Assembly: GCF_008831075.1 (NCBI RefSeq)
Contig: NZ_WBJX01000002.1
Coordinates: forward strand, 1 to 64,000
Reading direction: 5' to 3'
From: Pseudoclavibacter terrae
GTDB taxonomy: Bacteria > Actinomycetota > Actinomycetes > Actinomycetales > Microbacteriaceae
DNA: 64,000 nt
The translations under genes and the position numbers were made by a program. The notes below the pieces were generated by a model, which made no database searches, had not been told where the DNA came from, and was given only the letters and a program-made list of their open reading frames with translations. This document shows, piece after piece, positions 55,494-64,000 of the stretch; within the stretch, counting starts at the first letter, position 1, and each line of letters begins with the position of its first letter.

Positions 55494-56384
55494 ATGGCAT
55501 CCAAGAAGCTCATGAAGGCGGGCCTGGCTGGCGCCTCGTTCGTCGCACTCACCGCACTGCTCGCAGGATGCGCGTCAGGCGATGCACCGGAGGCGGACGT
55601 CTCCGAGGTCGCCGTCGACGACGCGGCAGTCGCGCTCCTCCCGCAGGAGATCGCCGACGCCGGAACCCTCACGGTCGGCACCGAGGCGTACTACCCGCCA
55701 TACGAGTACCTCGACGCAGACGGCGCGACCGTCATCGGCCTCGACATGGACCTCATCAAGGCAGTCGGGCAGAAGCTCGGCCTCGAGGTCCAGATCGAGA
55801 ACGTCGCGTTCGACACGCTCCTCCCATCACTCGACACGGCGCGCTACGACGTCGTCGTCGCCGCCATGACCGACACCCCGGAACGCCAGGAGAACTACGA
55901 CTTCGTCGACTACTTCAACGCGGGCCAGGGCATCGTCGTCGCCGAAGGCAACCCCGAGGGCATCACCGCAGAGGCCGACCTGTGCGGCAAGGCGGTCTCC
56001 GTGCTCCGCGACTCCGCGCAGCAGGGCATCCTCGAAGCCTTCAACAGCGACATCTGCGCCTCCAGCCCCATCGAGATCTCGGCGCAGGCCACCGACAACG
56101 ACGCCCTCATCCAGGTGCAGTCCGGCCGCGCGGCAGCGTCGGTCAGCCAGTACCCGGTCGCGAGCTACAACGTCGAGCAGGCCGGCGGCTTCGAGCTCGC
56201 CAACGAGGAGCCCTTCCAGCCTGAGCCCCTCGGCATGGCAGTCGCGAAGGACAACGAGCTGAGCGCAGCCATCCAGGCCGCACTGCAGTCCCTGGTCGCC
56301 GACGGAACCTACACCGACATCCTCGCCGCCCACGGCCAGGAAGGCGGAGCCGTCGAAGAAGTCACCATCAACGGCGCCGAATAG
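55494..56384 (+). CDS. polar amino-acid ABC transporter, substrate-binding lipoprotein
   Basis: A 296-residue extracellular binding protein. Lipobox LAGC with Cys26. Family 3 (polar amino acid) features: LTVGTEAYYPPYEYLD, IGLDMDLIKAVGQKLG and DTPERQENYDFVDYF. Ligand likely an amino acid or guanidino compound, inferred from neighbours. ATG 55494 follows AAGGAG by 9 nt. Confidence 0.92.
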   Translation: MASKKLMKAGLAGASFVALTALLAGCASGDAPEADVSEVAVDDAAVALLPQEIADAGTLTVGTEAYYPPYEYLDADGATVIGLDMDLIKAVGQKLGLEVQIENVAFDTLLPSLDTARYDVVVAAMTDTPERQENYDFVDYFNAGQGIVVAEGNPEGITAEADLCGKAVSVLRDSAQQGILEAFNSDICASSPIEISAQATDNDALIQVQSGRAAASVSQYPVASYNVEQAGGFELANEEPFQPEPLGMAVAKDNELSAAIQAALQSLVADGTYTDILAAHGQEGGAVEEVTINGAE

Positions 56385-56424
56385 CGCCCGCGGAGCTGAC
56401 GAAGAACAACGGAGCTGAAGAACA

Positions 56425-57390
56425 GTGAACACCTCGACCGGCCCCTCCACGGGCGCGACGGGAGCGGTCACCACCGCCCCCGCCGCGCCCGCGGCCGACG
56501 CCCCCAAGATCGTCCCGCTACGGCACTACGGCCAATGGATCTTCGCCGCCATCGTGCTCCTCTTCCTCGCGAAGCTCGTCTACGACGTCGCGACGGGATC
56601 GAGCATCCGCTGGGAGAAGGTCGGCTCGAGAGTCTTCGCCGAGGCCATCATGCAGGGCCTCCTCATCACCATCATGCTGACGGTGGTCAGCATGATCCTC
56701 GGCATCATCGGCGGCATCACGCTCGCCGTGATGCGCATCTCCAGCAACGCCGTGCTCCGCGCCATCTCGAGCGGCTTCGTGTGGATCTTCCGCGGGACGC
56801 CGATCCTGGTCCAGATCCTCATCTGGTTCAACCTGGCGCTGTTCTTCCCGCAGATCGACCTCGTGTTCGTGCAGCTCGACACCAACGCGCTCATCCTGCC
56901 GCTCACCGCGGCCGTCCTCGGGCTCGCGGCCAACGAGTCCGCGTACATGTCCGAGATCATCCGCGGCGGCATCATCTCCATCGACCCAGGTCAGAAGGAG
57001 GCTGCCGAGGCGCTCGGCATGACGCAGGGCAAGATCATGTTCCGCATCATCCTGCCCCAGGCGCTTCGCTCCATCGTGCCGCCCATGGGCAACGAGCTCG
57101 TCACCCTCCTGAAGGAGACCTCGCTGGTGTCCGTCATCGGCGCAGGCGACCTCCTCACCAGGGCGCAGCAGATCGGCGCCGCCGACTTCAGCCGCATGGA
57201 GATGCTGCTCGTCGCGAGCATCTGGTACCTGATCCTCACGTCGATCGCGAGCATCGGCCAGGGCTTCCTCGAGCGCAAGCTCGGCAAGTCCCGCGGCTTC
57301 GCGACGCCCGAACCGGTCTGGAAGCGCGTGCTCAACTCGATCCTGCCCAACCGCAGGTCTGTAGGAACAAGCAGAGAGGGAGTCCGCTGA
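56425..57390 (+). CDS. polar amino-acid ABC transporter permease
   Basis: A 321-residue membrane protein of the HisM/GlnP type. An extra N-terminal Ala/Thr/Pro-rich segment (1-25) precedes the helices. [17 protein letters not shown] and the EAA loop ([20 protein letters not shown]) are typical. The stop overlaps the ATPase start by one base (TGATG). Confidence 0.93.
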   Translation: MNTSTGPSTGATGAVTTAPAAPAADAPKIVPLRHYGQWIFAAIVLLFLAKLVYDVATGSSIRWEKVGSRVFAEAIMQGLLITIMLTVVSMILGIIGGITLAVMRISSNAVLRAISSGFVWIFRGTPILVQILIWFNLALFFPQIDLVFVQLDTNALILPLTAAVLGLAANESAYMSEIIRGGIISIDPGQKEAAEALGMTQGKIMFRIILPQALRSIVPPMGNELVTLLKETSLVSVIGAGDLLTRAQQIGAADFSRMEMLLVASIWYLILTSIASIGQGFLERKLGKSRGFATPEPVWKRVLNSILPNRRSVGTSREGVR

Positions 57391-58172
57391 TGCCCGTCTC
57401 CACCGGGTCCGCCCCGATGATCGAGCTGCGCAACGTCGCCAAGTCGTTCGGCAGCGTCGAAGTGCTCAAGGACATCTCCCTCGACGTGCACGCCGGGGAG
57501 GTCGTCAGCATCCTCGGCCCCTCCGGCTCGGGGAAGTCGACGCTGCTCCGCTGCCTCAACCACCTCGAGACCGCCGACCGCGGCGTCATCCGGGTGGCGG
57601 GCGAGCCCGTCGGCTACAAGGAGAAGAACGGCAAGCTCTACGAGCTGCGGCCCAACGAGATCGCCAAGCGCCGACGCGACATCGGCATGGTGTTCCAGCG
57701 CTTCAACCTCTTCCCGCACATGACGGCCATCGAGAACATCATCGAGTCGCCCGTGCAGATCCTCGGCCACAAGAAGTCGGCGGCCATCGCCGACGCGAAG
57801 GTGCTGCTCGAGCAGGTCGGCCTCGGCGACAAGGGCGACAACTACCCGTCGCAGCTCTCCGGCGGACAGCAGCAGCGCGTGGCCATCGCCCGCGCGCTCG
57901 CCATGAAGCCGAGCGTGCTGCTCTTCGACGAGCCGACGTCCGCCCTCGACCCCGAGCTCGTCGGCGAGGTGCTGCAGGTCATGACGAAGCTCGCGAAAGA
58001 GGGCATGACCATGGTCGTCGTCACCCACGAGATCGGCTTCGCGCGCGACGTCTGCGACCGCGTCGTGTTCATGGACGGCGGCGTCATCGTCGAGGAGGGC
58101 GCCCCGGAGGACGTCATCCAGAACCCGCAGCACGAGCGCACGAAGCGCTTCCTCGCACGCGTCCTCAAGTGA
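57390..58172 (+). CDS. polar amino-acid ABC transporter ATPase
   Basis: A 260-residue ATPase with Walker [10 protein letters not shown], signature [12 protein letters not shown], Walker [13 protein letters not shown] and [11 protein letters not shown]. GlnQ/HisP type. With the two preceding genes it completes one importer. Confidence 0.95.
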   Translation: MPVSTGSAPMIELRNVAKSFGSVEVLKDISLDVHAGEVVSILGPSGSGKSTLLRCLNHLETADRGVIRVAGEPVGYKEKNGKLYELRPNEIAKRRRDIGMVFQRFNLFPHMTAIENIIESPVQILGHKKSAAIADAKVLLEQVGLGDKGDNYPSQLSGGQQQRVAIARALAMKPSVLLFDEPTSALDPELVGEVLQVMTKLAKEGMTMVVVTHEIGFARDVCDRVVFMDGGVIVEEGAPEDVIQNPQHERTKRFLARVLK

Positions 58173-58182
58173 GAGAGCTGAC

Positions 58183-59157
58183 ATGACACGTCCCCTCGTC
58201 ATCTTCACCGACACCACCGACCTCTCGCAGGAGCCCGCCGCCAGGCTCCTGCGCGAGGCGGGGTACGCAACCGCCCACCTGGAGCTCCCGACCTCGCCAG
58301 GGCCCGATGCGGTCGTGCCGCGCGAGCACCTCGACGCCGTCGCGGCCGTCGTGGGCTACGCGCGCATCACAGCGGATGTGCTCGCGCAGCTCCCGTCGCT
58401 GCACCTGCTCGCGACGAGCTCCGTCGGCACCGACATGATCGACGCGGATGCGGCTGCCGCGCGAGGTGTCAAGATCGTGACCCTCGCAGGCGTCGCGACG
58501 GAGGAGGTCGCGGCGCACGCGCTGACCCTGCTGCTCGCCGCCGAGCGCTCGCTGCTCCGCAGCCTGCAGCTCGTGCGCAGCGGCGAGTGGACCGACGAGG
58601 CCACCGCTCGCCTGCAGACTCCGCGCCGCCTCAGCTCCCTCACGCTCGGACTCGTCGGGCTCGGCCGCATCGGCGGCAGGCTCGCCGAGATCGCTCGCCC
58701 CAGCTTTGGACGCGTGCTCGCCTTCGACCCCTACGCCAAGGAGGCGCCGGACGGGGTCGAGCTCGTCGACTCGCTCGAAGATCTGCTGCGCGCATCCGAC
58801 TCGTTGAGCCTCCACCTGCCGCTCACCGCCGAGTCGCGCGGCATCATCGATGCAGCCGCCCTCGCCCTGCTCCCCGCCGGCGCGGTCGTCGTGAACGTCT
58901 CCCGCGCGGGCCTCGTCGACGTGGCAGCCATCCAGGCGGCCCTCGCGAGCGGCGCGCTGCGCACCTACGCCGCCGACGTCCTCGACGGTGAGCCGCCGCA
59001 TCCGAGCGACGCCATGCGCACCGACCCCGGCACCCTCATCACGCCGCACACCGCCTGGTGGTCGGATGCGGCCCTCGCCGGCTACGAGGCGCAGCCGGCC
59101 CACAACATCATCGCCGAGCTCGGCGCACCCGCCGACCCCACCTGGAGCCCTTCATGA
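58183..59157 (+). CDS. D-2-hydroxyacid dehydrogenase
   Basis: A 324-residue NAD(P)-dependent dehydrogenase. The cofactor loop is [16 protein letters not shown]. Catalytic Arg in NVSRAGLVD, Glu in DVLDGEPP and His in TPHTAWWS are all present. It interconverts a 2-oxo acid and its D-2-hydroxy acid. In this cluster a guanidino 2-oxo acid (for example 2-ketoarginine) is a plausible substrate, an inference. ATGA overlap with the amidohydrolase. Confidence 0.9.
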   Translation: MTRPLVIFTDTTDLSQEPAARLLREAGYATAHLELPTSPGPDAVVPREHLDAVAAVVGYARITADVLAQLPSLHLLATSSVGTDMIDADAAAARGVKIVTLAGVATEEVAAHALTLLLAAERSLLRSLQLVRSGEWTDEATARLQTPRRLSSLTLGLVGLGRIGGRLAEIARPSFGRVLAFDPYAKEAPDGVELVDSLEDLLRASDSLSLHLPLTAESRGIIDAAALALLPAGAVVVNVSRAGLVDVAAIQAALASGALRTYAADVLDGEPPHPSDAMRTDPGTLITPHTAWWSDAALAGYEAQPAHNIIAELGAPADPTWSPS

Positions 59158-60413
59158 CCGACAGCAGCATCCCCCTCTCCGACGCGCACGAGAGCTTCCT
59201 GCGCGACTTCGACACGATGGGCGACTTCGGGGCCACCGGGCACGGCGGCGTCGACCGGCAGGCCGCGAGCGACGCCGACAACGAGCAGCGCCGCTGGTTC
59301 CAGGGCCTGCTCGAGGGGCACGGCTTCACCGTCGAGTACGACCGCATCGGCAACCAGTTCGGGCTGCTGGAGCTGGTGCCCGGCGCGCCCTACGTGCTCA
59401 TCGGCTCGCACATGGACTCGCAGCCGACGGCCGGCAAGTACGACGGCGCCTACGGGGTGCTCGCCGCGGCGCACGCCGCATTCCGGATCGCGGATGACGC
59501 TGTCTCCGGCGGCGTCGACGGCGCCAGATACAACGTCGCCGTCGTGAACTGGTTCAACGAAGAGGGATCGCGCTTCGTGCCCTCCATGATGGGGTCCTCC
59601 GTGTACACGGGCGTGCTGCCACTCGAGGATGCGCTCGCCGTGCGCGACAAGGCCGGGATCAGCGTCCAACAGGCGCTGCGCCCGACCGGATTCCTCGGCG
59701 AGGGCAACGGCCCCGTCGCCGCGCTCTGCGCCGAGATCCACATCGAACAGGGACGCCTGCTCGAGAACGCCGGCACGACCATCGGCCTCGTCACCGCGAC
59801 CTGGGCCGCGAGCAAGTACCGCGTCGTCGTGAAGGGCGAGCAAGCGCACTCCGGGGCGACCGTCATGGAAGATCGCAAGGATGCGCTCTACGGCGCCTCA
59901 CTGCTGGTCGTCTTCGCGCGGGAGCTCACCGACCGCTTCCCCGGGAAGCTGCACACGGCCGTCGGGCAGCTCGACGTGTATCCGAACTCGCCGGTGGTCG
60001 TCGCCAGCGAGGTCACGCTGCTGCTCGACCTGCGCAGCGACGACGAGCAACTGCTCGCCGAGGCCAACGCACTCCTGGACGCGCGCTTCGCGGAGATCGA
60101 GGCCAAAGCCCGCGTCGAGATCGAGCGCACCCTCTCGCACTCGTGGGACGTCAACCCGTACCAGCCCGCCGGCGTGGAGCTGGCGCGCTCGGTCGCCGAG
60201 GAGCTGGGGCTCTCGAACGACGAGATCATGACCGTCGCCGGCCACGACTCCACCAACATGAAGGAACTCGTGCCCACGGTCATGCTCTTCGTGCCATCCG
60301 TCGACGGCATCTCCCACAACGAAGGCGAGTACACGAAGCCCGCCGACCTCGTCGCAGGGCTCGACGTGCTCACCGAAGTCGTCCGCCGCCTCGTTCGGGG
60401 CGAGCTCACCTAA
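59154..60413 (+). CDS. M20 Zn-dependent hydrolase, hydantoinase/carbamoylase type
   Basis: A 419-residue di-metal amidohydrolase. Metal ligands lie in GSHMDSQP, the KYDGAYGVL segment, NEEGSRF, HIEQGRLL and SHNEGEY. This subgroup includes allantoate amidohydrolase, ureidoglycolase and N-carbamoyl-L-amino-acid hydrolase, all acting on ureido groups. In a guanidino cluster it could remove a carbamoyl group made by deimination. Last gene of the ABC operon. Confidence 0.9.
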   Translation: MTDSSIPLSDAHESFLRDFDTMGDFGATGHGGVDRQAASDADNEQRRWFQGLLEGHGFTVEYDRIGNQFGLLELVPGAPYVLIGSHMDSQPTAGKYDGAYGVLAAAHAAFRIADDAVSGGVDGARYNVAVVNWFNEEGSRFVPSMMGSSVYTGVLPLEDALAVRDKAGISVQQALRPTGFLGEGNGPVAALCAEIHIEQGRLLENAGTTIGLVTATWAASKYRVVVKGEQAHSGATVMEDRKDALYGASLLVVFARELTDRFPGKLHTAVGQLDVYPNSPVVVASEVTLLLDLRSDDEQLLAEANALLDARFAEIEAKARVEIERTLSHSWDVNPYQPAGVELARSVAEELGLSNDEIMTVAGHDSTNMKELVPTVMLFVPSVDGISHNEGEYTKPADLVAGLDVLTEVVRRLVRGELT

Positions 60414-60426
60414 GACACGGCTGATC

Positions 60427-60537
60427 GCTGCGGATCGCTGCGGGTCCAGCGGATCGCTGCGGATCGCTGCGGATCGCGGCGGGTCCGGCGGGTCGCATCG
60501 GGTCCGGCGGGTCGCATCGGGTCCGGCGGGTCGCATC
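60427..60537. repeat. 10-bp and 19-bp tandem repeats
   Basis: GGATCGCTGC-type 10-mers occur several times between 60424 and 60480. Three perfect copies of a 19-bp unit beginning GGGTCCGGCGGGTCGC lie at 60481, 60500 and 60519. Confidence 0.85.
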
Positions 60538-60690
60538 GGGTCCGGCCGGTCCGGCCGGTCGCGGCGGCATCCGCGGCGGCGGCGGCATCCGCATCCGCAT
60601 CTGGTCGCGGCCGGTAGGCCTTACGCGCTGGTCGCCACCGCCGCATCCGGTCGCGGCCGGTCGCTGTTGCATCCGCTGCGGGCGAGCCGA

Positions 60691-61035
60691 ATCGCTGCCA
60701 GCCGAATGGCCCCTTCGGTTGGCGCCGCCACGATCGCTGCCAGCCGAATGGCCCTTTACGGCGGTCCTCAAGGGCGTTTTGGCTGGCAGCGATCGCGGTG
60801 GTTCGGGGGAAGGACGCCCGCGTCGACAGGCCGGTTGCGCTGGTCGCCGCCGGCCAGGTGGATGCATCCGCTCGCGCTGCGTCTATCGCTGCCAGTCAGA
60901 TGGCCCCTTCGGCTGGTTCCGCATCGATCGCTGCCAGCCGAATGGCCGCTTCGGTTGGCACCGCCACGATCGCTGCCAGACATATGGCCCTTTACGGCGG
61001 TCCTCAAGGGCGCTTTGGCTGGCAGCGATCGCGGT
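60691..61035. repeat. hairpin element family 3, five copies
   Basis: Three short copies (60697-60723, 60891-60917, 60933-60959; 27 bp each) fold as GCCA-N-CCGAA-loop-TTCGG-N-TGGC or variants. Two long copies (60732-60794 and 60968-61030; 63 bp each) have an outer stem GATCGCTGCCAG/CTGGCAGCGATC and an inner stem GCCCTT/AAGGGC. Confidence 0.85.
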
Positions 61036-61068
61036 CGCGGGCGACGCAGCCGGGCTATCGCCGGGCTT

Positions 61069-61124
61069 GGCCGGGCTCGATTGGCCGGGCTCGATTGGCC
61101 GGGCTCGGCTGGCCGGGCTCGATT
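61069..61124. repeat. 14-bp tandem repeat
   Basis: Four consecutive units GGCCGGGCTCGATT (third unit ends GGCT) at 61069, 61083, 61097 and 61111. Confidence 0.9.
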
Positions 61125-61184
61125 GGACGTGGAGTGGATGCGCGTGGTGACGGCCGTCGGCGTCGACCGGCCTGGATTACAAAG

Positions 61185-61260
61185 GGGTGCGCTTTGCACC
61201 CGCCTGCGCCAGTGCAGGTGCAAAGTGCGCGCGTTCGAGTGGCCCCGTTTCGCTAGCTTC
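61185..61260 (+). promoter_or_regulatory. promoter region of the ureohydrolase gene
   Basis: Inverted repeats GGGTGC-N5-GCACCC (61185-61201) and CTTTGCACC (61192-61200) with GGTGCAAAG (61217-61225) precede CGTTTCGCTAGCTTCAAC (61246-61263). TAGCTT is a possible -10 and resembles the CTAG-type box of the other two promoters in the island. Confidence 0.45.
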
Positions 61261-61292
61261 AACTGAGAAGCACGCGGCAAGGAGGCCCCATA

Positions 61293-62276
61293 GTGAGCAA
61301 TGATTTCTTCTGGACGAACCCGCCTCGGGTGACGCAGAACGGCAACATCGGACCGACCGACTCGGCACAGGTTCCGCGCTTCGCGGGCCCTGCCACGTTC
61401 GCGCTGCTGCCGCGGGTCGACGAGGTCGAGCAGCTCGACGTCGCGATCCTCGGCGTTCCCTTCGACAGCGGCGTCTCGTACCGCCCCGGAGCTCGCTTCG
61501 GTCCGGCGCACGTGCGCCAGTCGAGCCGTCTCCTGCGGCCGTACCACCCGACGCTCGACGTGTCCCCGTTCGCCGCCCAGCAGGTCGCGGACGCGGGCGA
61601 CGTGCCCGTCAACCCCTTCGACATCGAGGAGGCGCTCGGCACGGTCGAGGCGGCCGCCAAGGCGCTGAGCGACACCGGCGCGAAGATCGTCACGATCGGC
61701 GGCGACCACACGATCGCGCTGCCGCTGCTGCGCAACATGGCGCGCATCCACGGACCCGTCGCGATGCTGCACTTCGACGCGCACCTCGACACGTGGGACA
61801 CGTATTTCGGGGCGGCCTATACGCACGGCACCCCGTTCCGTCGCGCGTTCGAGGAAGGCCTGCTCGACACGGATGCGCTGAGCCACGTCGGCACCCGCGG
61901 CCCGCTGTACGGCAAGCAGGACCTCGAGGACGACGAGCGCTTCGGCTTCGGCATCGTCAGCTCGGCAGACATCTACCGCCGCGGAGCTGACGCCGTCGTG
62001 CAGCAGCTGCGCGAGCGCATCGGCGACCGCCCCCTCTACATCTCGATCGACATCGACGTGCTCGACCCGGCCCACGCGCCCGGCACGGGAACGCCGGAAG
62101 CCGGTGGCATGACGAGCCGTGAGCTGCTCGAGATCCTGCGCGGGCTCGCTGATCTCAACGTCGTCGGAGCCGATGTCGTGGAGGTGTCGCCAGCGTATGA
62201 CCACGCGGAACTCACCGGCGTCGCCGCGGCGCACGTCGTGTACGAGCTCGTGTCGATGTTCGCGGTGCGCAGCTAG
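61293..62276 (+). CDS. agmatinase/guanidinobutyrase-type ureohydrolase
   Basis: A 327-residue Mn-dependent ureohydrolase that releases urea from a guanidino compound. Metal ligands are His139 (GGDHT), Asp162, His164 and Asp166 (DAHLD), Asp253 and Asp255 (SIDIDVLDP). Length and the start [20 protein letters not shown] match agmatinase and 4-guanidinobutyrase. GTG 61293 follows AAGGAGG by 7 nt. Guanidinobutyrate would connect it to the TPP enzyme; agmatine is the alternative. Confidence 0.93.
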   Translation: MSNDFFWTNPPRVTQNGNIGPTDSAQVPRFAGPATFALLPRVDEVEQLDVAILGVPFDSGVSYRPGARFGPAHVRQSSRLLRPYHPTLDVSPFAAQQVADAGDVPVNPFDIEEALGTVEAAAKALSDTGAKIVTIGGDHTIALPLLRNMARIHGPVAMLHFDAHLDTWDTYFGAAYTHGTPFRRAFEEGLLDTDALSHVGTRGPLYGKQDLEDDERFGFGIVSSADIYRRGADAVVQQLRERIGDRPLYISIDIDVLDPAHAPGTGTPEAGGMTSRELLEILRGLADLNVVGADVVEVSPAYDHAELTGVAAAHVVYELVSMFAVRS

Positions 62277-62307
62277 CGCGCCCACCGGTGCGCGTTCGCC
62301 GCGTTCG

Positions 62308-62388
62308 CTGTCCAACATCAGTGCAATATCGGGCCGAATCGCCGTTCTGGAGGCGGTTTCGGCCGATATTGCACTGATGTTGGTCACG
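62308..62388. repeat. dispersed hairpin element, family 1, copy B
   Basis: Perfect 19-bp stem: 62312-62330 with 62365-62383 (arm starts CCAACATCAGTGC), loop contains CTGGAGGCG and a further CGCC/GGCG pairing. Aligns without gaps with 35263-35343. Confidence 0.9.
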
Positions 62389-62466
62389 AGGAGCGGCGGG
62401 TTGCCGTTTCGAGTCGCCCTGACGCACCCAAGTGAGCCAAAAGCAGCGGCGTCCTAGGCTTCTGGC

Positions 62467-62517
62467 ATGAGATGCACCGCTAGCGGCAACGTGTCCGACC
62501 TGGTGAGCGAGCGATGA
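62467..62517 (+). CDS. possible 16-codon leader ORF
   Basis: ATG 62467 to TGA 62517 encodes MRCTASGNVSDLVSER. TAGGCT (62455-62460) is 6 nt upstream, so the ORF would start a leaderless transcript. Its stop overlaps the next ATG (ATGA). It may be a leader peptide that couples translation; it could also be chance. Confidence 0.35.
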   Translation: MRCTASGNVSDLVSER

Positions 62518-63536
62518 GCAGTTCCGGGGTCGTGGCCCGCAGCGCCCCGCAGGAGGCGGCTTGGGACGCCGGGGTTGTCGCGCCGCTCGAGTTCGTCCGC
62601 GACGGGATCTGGACCGTGGGCATCCCGATGCCACCGGGGCCGACGCCGGGCGGGCGGATCCCGTGCACGCTCGCGTCGATCGTCGCCGATGATGCGGGCG
62701 GCGTGCACGTCGTCGATCCAGGCTCGGGCTCCGACGAGAACCTCGGCATGCTCGCCGAAGCCATCGCGGGCACCGGACACCGGCTCGACCAGGTGCGATC
62801 GATCATCGTCACGCACCTGCACCACGATCACCTCGGCTCCGCCGAGCGGCTTCGGAATGCCACGCGGGCGCCCATCGTGCTGCACCGGGCCGAGCAGGCG
62901 GCACTCGACCGGCTCGCCGCCGACCGCCCGACCGCCGCCGCCGAACGCACGCGGCTCACTGCTTGGGGAGTGCCGGTCGACCGCCACCCCGAGATCCTCA
63001 CGCTCGTGGGACGCTCGGCGACGCCCGTGTCGCTGCAGGCCGACGTGCTCGTCGATGATGCTCAGCTGCTCAACGTCCCTGGGCGGCGGATGCGCGCCGT
63101 CCACACCCCAGGGCATACGCCGGGACACCTGTCGCTTGTCGATGACGACGCCCGCCTCGTCTTCACGGGCGACCACGTCTCGCCGGTGCTGCACCCGGGG
63201 CTTGGCCTCGGCGGAGACGACGGCAACAACCCGGTCCTGCAGTACCAGCGCTCGCTGCGGCGCATCATCGAGCTCGGCGTCGACGAGGCCGTGCCGGGCC
63301 ACGGCTTCCGCTTCGTGGGGCTCGCGCAGCGGTGCGCTGAACATGCGCGCCACCATCAGCAGCGCACCGACGAGGTCGTCGGCGTCCTCGCGTCTTCGCC
63401 TGACGCCTCGATGTTCGAGATCGCCTCGCGCCTGACGTGGTCGGCCGGCTGGGAGAAGCTCACCGGCTTCTCGCTGCGCTCGGCGCTCCAGCAGACGGCG
63501 ATGCACGTCGACGCGGTGCGGACGGGCTCGTCCTGA
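62514..63536 (+). CDS. MBL-fold metallo-hydrolase
   Basis: A 340-residue metallo-beta-lactamase-fold enzyme. The metal site HxHxDH is His101, His103, Asp105 and His106 (THLHHDHLG), with later His in HTPGHTPGH and Asp in FTGDHVSP. The C-terminal third (after about 255) is a helical domain seen in LACTB2/thioesterase-like members. Substrate unknown. No ribosome site upstream; translation may depend on the 16-codon ORF. Confidence 0.87.
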   Translation: MSSSGVVARSAPQEAAWDAGVVAPLEFVRDGIWTVGIPMPPGPTPGGRIPCTLASIVADDAGGVHVVDPGSGSDENLGMLAEAIAGTGHRLDQVRSIIVTHLHHDHLGSAERLRNATRAPIVLHRAEQAALDRLAADRPTAAAERTRLTAWGVPVDRHPEILTLVGRSATPVSLQADVLVDDAQLLNVPGRRMRAVHTPGHTPGHLSLVDDDARLVFTGDHVSPVLHPGLGLGGDDGNNPVLQYQRSLRRIIELGVDEAVPGHGFRFVGLAQRCAEHARHHQQRTDEVVGVLASSPDASMFEIASRLTWSAGWEKLTGFSLRSALQQTAMHVDAVRTGSS

Positions 63537-63749
63537 GAGCAGCCTTGCCCGGGCTGGCGTCGCCGGTGCGCCGGACCGCCGATACGCCGGACTGCTGGAG
63601 CGTCGCCGCGTCGCCATACCAACCTTCCTGGCAGATGCGCGGGAGCGTGCGGAGCGAACGCGGAGCGACGACTGTTTGGGTAGGTCGAGAGCGCATTCAG
63701 GCGAGCTTGATCGCACCACGAGCCACAACTTCGAACGCCGGAGGTCAAC

Positions 63750-63971
63750 ATGAACACCACGACTGAACGCCGCTGGATTCTCGCGGGCCTCGTGCTGCTG
63801 TCGATACTTGTCGTCGCCGCGTCCTTCCAGACCGGAGACCTCTTCCTGCGCGTCCTGCTGATCCTGCCGACGACGCTCCTCTGGGTTGTCTACCGGGAGG
63901 CGGTGCGCAGGCGACGAGACGCACAGGTCGCGTCGGGTGAGGGCGGCGACCAGGACGCGGGCCACCGCTGA
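63750..63971 (+). CDS. small two-helix membrane protein
   Basis: A 73-residue protein with hydrophobic segments at residues about 10-27 and 31-48, then a basic and polar tail (VRRRRDAQ). ATG 63750 follows CGGAGG by 6 nt. Function unknown. The gap 63537-63749 before it shows nothing else. Confidence 0.7.
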   Translation: MNTTTERRWILAGLVLLSILVVAASFQTGDLFLRVLLILPTTLLWVVYREAVRRRRDAQVASGEGGDQDAGHR

Positions 63972-64000
63972 ACGCCGAAGGATGCACCGCCAGCGCTGGC

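Larger units (their letters stand above)
60414..61292. other. gene-free region packed with repeats
   Basis: This 879-bp gap has no credible gene; open frames here have repeat-driven, frame-shifting translations. It contains a 10-bp and a 19-bp tandem repeat (60427-60537), Gly-codon-like GC tracts, five copies of an ATCGCTGCCAG hairpin element (60691-61035), a 14-bp tandem repeat (61069-61124) and the promoter region of the ureohydrolase (61185-61285). Confidence 0.8.

Noticed and set aside
52039-62276. Clavulanic-acid-like biosynthetic cluster
   Set aside because: The TPP enzyme resembles CeaS and the ureohydrolase resembles proclavaminate amidinohydrolase, but beta-lactam synthetase and clavaminate synthase are missing, while an importer, dehydrogenase and carbamoylase point to catabolism.
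60768-62387. 539-residue open frame on the - strand
   Set aside because: It is antisense to the ureohydrolase and passes through repeats; no ribosome site and no recognisable domain.

Overview
The window is high-GC, gene-dense chromosomal DNA from an actinobacterium, most likely Micrococcales and probably Microbacteriaceae. The clues are the GC-rich third codon positions, many GTG starts, chains of ATGA or GTGA overlaps, -10 boxes placed 6-9 nt before start codons (leaderless-type promoters), and a conserved actinobacterial core gene order. The family assignment is an inference from gene order and protein style; no database was searched.

Layout. 1-346: 3' tail of 23S rRNA, spacer, 5S rRNA and terminator of an rRNA operon that enters from the left. 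534-18464: a core block on the + strand, with a large repeat protein, HAD phosphatase, tlyA, nadK, recN, pyrG, a Nudix hydrolase, xerD, a ParA ATPase, scpA, scpB, an rRNA pseudouridine synthase, tyrA, cmk and der, nearly all joined by start/stop overlaps. 18.7-31.5 kb: gap, an amino-acid permease, an ECF sigma factor with two Asp23-like partners, an HtrA protease, a PadR regulator with a clear operator, a stand-alone AlaRS catalytic-domain protein with a coupled partner, an RraA-like protein, and a MarR/SDR/MpaB group. 31.6-37.4 kb: a GH92 glycosidase coupled to a GT4 glycosyltransferase, then ArsR-SRPBCC and TetR/DUF1304 modules with visible operators.

37.4-48.7 kb is a molybdenum-cofactor island: moaB-moaE-moaA (+) facing moeB-moeA-moaC-mobA-moaD (-), then fdhD with a coupled membrane protein, an HTH-TOBE regulator and modABC. 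It covers molybdate uptake, pterin synthesis, metal insertion, nucleotide attachment and sulfuration, but holds no molybdoenzyme. An MFS exporter and two SRPBCC proteins follow.

52.0-62.3 kb looks like a catabolic island for a guanidino or ureido compound related to arginine: an ADI/DDAH-fold hydrolase, a TPP enzyme of the 2-ketoarginine decarboxylase/CeaS type, an XRE-cupin regulator, a polar-amino-acid ABC transporter, a D-2-hydroxyacid dehydrogenase, an M20 carbamoylase-type amidohydrolase and an agmatinase/guanidinobutyrase-type ureohydrolase. Two of its transcription units share an upstream motif. This is the best candidate for an uncharacterised pathway here.

The gene-poor stretches (50.3-50.9 and 60.4-61.3 kb) and several short gaps hold dispersed hairpin elements. 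Two families occur in two copies each with compensatory base changes, so structure rather than sequence is being kept. No tRNA, CRISPR array, insertion sequence or prophage was seen.
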